This document shows, in pieces, positions 61,281-64,000 of a stretch of 64,000 nt of DNA. This DNA is from Mesorhizobium sp. WSM4306 (GTDB taxonomy: Bacteria > Pseudomonadota > Alphaproteobacteria > Rhizobiales > Rhizobiaceae): contig NZ_VFTC01000014.1 of assembly GCF_007003975.1 (NCBI RefSeq), forward strand, positions 103,587 to 167,586. The letters are read 5' to 3'. Within the stretch, counting starts at the first letter, position 1, and every line of letters begins with the position of its first letter. The notes under the pieces were generated by a model, which did not search any database, was not told the DNA's origin, and saw only the letters and a list, made by a program, of their open reading frames with translations. A program made the translations under genes and the position numbers.

Positions 61281-62654
61281 ATGACAGTTACCGTCCGTTT
61301 TGCCCCTTCACCAACCGGCCGCATTCATATCGGCAATGCCCGCACCGCCTTGTTCAACTGGCTGTTTGCCATGAACAACAAGGGCCGTTTCATCCAGCGT
61401 TTCGACGACACCGACATTGCCCGCTCGAAGCAGGAATTTTCCGACGCCATCCTCTACGACCTTCACTGGCTGGGGATTTTCCCCGATGCCACCGAATACC
61501 AGTCGCGGCGCTTCGAGGCTTATGATGCGGTAGTTGAACGGCTGCAGGCGGCAGGCGTGCTCTATCCCTGCTACGAAACCCCCGAAGAGCTCGATCTGCG
61601 CAGAAAAGTGCGCCGCACGCGCGGCCTGCCGCCTGTCTATGGCCGCGAGGCGTTGACGCTTTCGCAGGAGCAGATCGCCGAATACCGATCGGACGGCCGC
61701 CGGCCGCACTGGCGCTTTCTGCTGCCCAACTTCACCAGCGACCCGCTGCAGCCGGAACGCACCGAAGTCCACTGGAACGATCTGGTGCGCGGCGAGGAGA
61801 CCGTTGATCTGGCCTCGCTGTCCGATCCGGTACTGCGGCGCGAGGACGGCACCTATCTCTACACGCTGCCTTCGGTGGTGGATGATATCGAGATGGGGGT
61901 CAGCCACGTCATCCGCGGCGACGACCACGTCACCAACACCGGCGTGCAGATCGCGCTGTTCAAGGCGCTGGGCGCCGAGCCGCCGGTCTTCGGCCACCAC
62001 AATCTGTTGACCACGGCTTCGGGCGAGGGGCTGTCGAAGCGCACCGGCGCTCTGTCGATCGAGAGCCTGCGCGAGGACGGCATCGAGCCAATGGCGGTCG
62101 CTTCTCTCGCCGTGCTTGTCGGCACCTCGGAAAATGTCACGGCCATGCATGACATGCCGGCACTGGCCGAGCGCTTCGACCCTGCAGCCACCTCGAAATC
62201 GGCGGCAAAATTCGACCCGGACGAGCTGTTCGTGCTCAACCGCGCGCTCATGCACCACATGCCGTTTTCCGAGGCGCAGGACCGGCTGATCGTGCTCGGT
62301 ATCTCCGGCGACAAGGCTGAGCCGTTCTGGTTGGCGGTGCGCGGCAATATCGACCGGCTGAGCGACGCGGTCGGCTGGTGGCGTATCCTTGCCGACCGGC
62401 CGCAGCCGGCGCCGGAATTTTCCGATGAGGATCGAGACTTCCTGCAGCAGGCTTTCGACCTGTTGCCGGAAGAGCCATGGACCGGCACGGTCTGGAAGGA
62501 CTGGACGGCCAAGATCAGGGAAGCCAGCGGCCGCAAGGGCAAGGCGCTGTTCATGCCTCTGAGGCTGGCGCTTACCGGACTTGCTTCCGGGCCGGAGCTT
62601 GCAGATCTATTGCCGCTGCTGGGTCGGGAAGGAACGCTGGCCCGACGACCCTGA
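61281..62654 (+). CDS. gltX: Glutamyl-tRNA synthetase
   Basis: 457 residues. Class I synthetase: [20 protein letters not shown] holds the HIGH-type motif (near 9-18), and [15 protein letters not shown] (about 250) is the KMSKS-type loop. It charges tRNA-Glu (many Alphaproteobacteria also use it for tRNA-Gln with GatCAB). The ATG at 61281 is conserved in context; the longer frame from 61065 is not supported. Upstream (60850-61280) I see no gene and no clear promoter. Its last 83 bp overlap the convergent DUF2865 gene. Confidence 0.97.
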   Translation: MTVTVRFAPSPTGRIHIGNARTALFNWLFAMNNKGRFIQRFDDTDIARSKQEFSDAILYDLHWLGIFPDATEYQSRRFEAYDAVVERLQAAGVLYPCYETPEELDLRRKVRRTRGLPPVYGREALTLSQEQIAEYRSDGRRPHWRFLLPNFTSDPLQPERTEVHWNDLVRGEETVDLASLSDPVLRREDGTYLYTLPSVVDDIEMGVSHVIRGDDHVTNTGVQIALFKALGAEPPVFGHHNLLTTASGEGLSKRTGALSIESLREDGIEPMAVASLAVLVGTSENVTAMHDMPALAERFDPAATSKSAAKFDPDELFVLNRALMHHMPFSEAQDRLIVLGISGDKAEPFWLAVRGNIDRLSDAVGWWRILADRPQPAPEFSDEDRDFLQQAFDLLPEEPWTGTVWKDWTAKIREASGRKGKALFMPLRLALTGLASGPELADLLPLLGREGTLARRP

Positions 62655-63765
62655 CCTTGCGCTGGTCGGGCGGGATCAGCGATACCGGCGACACCGCCGG
62701 TTTGACGGCAAGTCGCTTGATGGCGTCGCGGCCCAGCCCACCTTGCATGTTGGCCAGCGTCTCCGGATCCGCGCCGGCATCGGGCTTTGCCGCCGGCACC
62801 GGAATGGACGGCGTCGCCTGGGTGTCAGGCTGCGATTGTTCGGGCGGTGGCGGGTTACCGCCGATGATCTCGAAATTTCCGGCCTGCGCATTGCAGCCGC
62901 AGGCCGGCGGCCGCGACATGTTGGGCTGCTTGTAGAGATAGGCGGTCGGCAGTTCGCTATAGGGCCTGCCGGTTACCGACGAGGTCATGTTGGCCGAATC
63001 GTCATCCATGCCGCTTGAATAGAACACCTGCATCTCGGTGCCGGGGCAACTCGATTCGCAGTTCTTCTGGTCGCGCTCGAAATCGCCCAGCGAGGCTGAA
63101 TTCGACATCGGGAAGAAATAGCCGTCGCAGGTGCGCACACAACTCGTATGGAACTCGCCACCGACCGCCGGGAAATCCGGCACGCCGGGCTGATTGAGCA
63201 CGCGGCGCACATTGCGCTCTTCGTCGGGATCGTCGGGCTGATCGAGCGTGTCGATCTGCCCGCTGCCGCCAAAAAGCTGGTCGAACAGATTGCCGTCGTC
63301 GGGTTCGCGGCTGGCTTCTTGCTCCTGCCGGCGCGGCGCCGGCTCGTCGCGGCAGCCATTGGCGTCGAGCGCGGCCAGGATGCGGCTGCGGTCGCGCCGC
63401 GAGCCCCCGCCGGCAAGCTGGGCGCGCTTGGCTTGCAACGCATCGAGATTGGCGTTCATGCGATCGATGCTGCTGTTCAGCGCAGCACATTGGCTGACGT
63501 TGCGCGAAAACAGCGAAAACCCGCAATTCGCATCGCTCGCACGACCGCGCACCTTTGACAACTGTTCGAGCTGGCGAGCGATGGCGTTGTCATACTTCCG
63601 CACCATGCCGGACTTGCCCCCGCCATTCGATGAAGAAGCAAGCTCGGCTTCCAGCTGCCGGCAGACACGCGAAGCGGCTTGCGGTTCAGTGGTGGCGACG
63701 GCCGAAAGCACCAGCGCGCCGAGCAGCGCAGCCAAATGACTCAGCCTCCACTTTCCGCCCGTCAT
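62572..63765 (-). CDS. Secreted DUF2865 protein
   Basis: 397 residues with a signal peptide ([20 protein letters not shown]). An N-terminal Cys-containing helical part ([32 protein letters not shown]) is followed by an acidic linker and the DUF2865 core [40 protein letters not shown], and [10 protein letters not shown]. The many Cys pairs imply a disulfide-bonded periplasmic domain. A Pro/Gln-rich tail ends the protein. It overlaps gltX tail-to-tail by 83 bp. The remaining 235 bp to the window edge hold no supported gene. Confidence 0.88.
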   Translation of the reverse strand: MTGGKWRLSHLAALLGALVLSAVATTEPQAASRVCRQLEAELASSSNGGGKSGMVRKYDNAIARQLEQLSKVRGRASDANCGFSLFSRNVSQCAALNSSIDRMNANLDALQAKRAQLAGGGSRRDRSRILAALDANGCRDEPAPRRQEQEASREPDDGNLFDQLFGGSGQIDTLDQPDDPDEERNVRRVLNQPGVPDFPAVGGEFHTSCVRTCDGYFFPMSNSASLGDFERDQKNCESSCPGTEMQVFYSSGMDDDSANMTSSVTGRPYSELPTAYLYKQPNMSRPPACGCNAQAGNFEIIGGNPPPPEQSQPDTQATPSIPVPAAKPDAGADPETLANMQGGLGRDAIKRLAVKPAVSPVSLIPPDQRKVRVVGPAFLPDPAAAIDLQAPARKQVR

Positions 63766-64000
63766 TGCCCGAAACCCCGCTTGCCTGCCTGTGTACCGGA
63801 TTCGCGGTTAACCGATCCCTCAATCTACAACCAAAGATGTCTTAGCCCATAGACGTGTTGCAAGAGGTGTTCGGACAAGGCGGCAACGGCGCCATATCAC
63901 CGCTGCATGAAAAAGGCGCAATCGGTTGTGTGCGTCAAGTTCTGCAAAAAGGGGCGGCCATGTCGCTGGTCATGCGGCTTGGCGCAGAGCGAGCTTCTTG

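Noticed and set aside
63906..64000. Possible gene starts at 63907 (MKKAQSVVCVKF...) or 63960 (MSLVMRLGAERAS)
   Set aside because: Both run off the right edge after a few codons. The second has an AAGGGG ahead, but there is too little sequence to support a call.

Overview
The window looks like chromosomal DNA of a Rhizobiales (Alphaproteobacteria) genome, most likely Mesorhizobium or a close Phyllobacteriaceae relative. The reasons are high GC, an alphaproteobacterial purS/purQ/purL purine set, DUF1476 (the zeta inhibitor of the F1 ATPase), DUF1127 micro-proteins, a B12-dependent ribonucleotide reductase, and an inverted repeat of the GAGCATGATCCCGAAAAGTG type at 17491 that I recall as frequent in Rhizobiales. 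I see no tRNA, rRNA, CRISPR array, intact IS or phage module. It is core chromosome with accessory genes slotted between conserved blocks.

Layout. 1-4.1 kb: start of an RNB-domain ribonuclease (off the left edge), two small proteins, rpsD, then ttcA overlapping an inositol-monophosphatase-like gene. 4.1-5.4 kb: an MFS efflux pump with a perfect palindrome at its start. 5.5-22.1 kb: a dispersed purine block, mostly minus strand, in transcription order purB, purC, purS, (kptA) purQ, purL, then bolA and monothiol grxD. It is interleaved with unrelated genes on both strands: a six-TM protein, a MocR regulator with a divergent DUF1127 gene, a lipoprotein, an aldolase, a VOC protein and a frameshifted metallophosphoesterase. 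22.1-25.9 kb: envelope/secreted proteins, a P1 peptidase and an orphan periplasmic binding protein. 26.0-31.5 kb: a tight plus-strand operon with a RutF-like flavin reductase, MoxR-type AAA ATPase, CoxE-type VWA protein, two XdhC-family proteins and a molybdopterin-binding/MobA-like fusion. This is the maturation kit of a molybdenum hydroxylase without its structural subunits.

31.5-37.7 kb: secreted hydrolase, DUF1176-like protein, DUF1993, a DUF1127-like micro-protein, an unusual gene-free stretch with two strong plus-strand terminators (candidate sRNA), a J-domain-like protein, an aldo/keto reductase and a VC1184-type PLP enzyme. 37.7-43.7 kb: a long minus-strand run that reads as catabolic: dimethylformamidase-like protein, class III aminotransferase, beta-keto acid cleavage enzyme, DUF523, GNAT and acetylpolyamine-amidohydrolase-like deacetylase. 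43.8-56.5 kb: mixed small genes including a GH25 lysozyme lipoprotein, a GNAT behind a TetR-like operator, a LysR/DUF1127 divergent pair, a second divergent purC, a stand-alone TfoX C-terminal domain and a poly-G frameshifted secreted protein. MITE-like and IS-end-like repeats lie among them. 56.8-63.8 kb: nrdJ with two NrdR boxes spaced exactly 31 bp, gltX, and a DUF2865 gene overlapping the gltX 3' end.

The main themes are purine and deoxynucleotide supply (pur genes, two different SAICAR synthases, nrdJ under NrdR), Fe-S handling (bolA/grxD), Mo-hydroxylase maturation, and a compact amide/amine catabolic unit. Three DUF1127-type micro-proteins occur in one window, two of them divergent from a transcriptional regulator.
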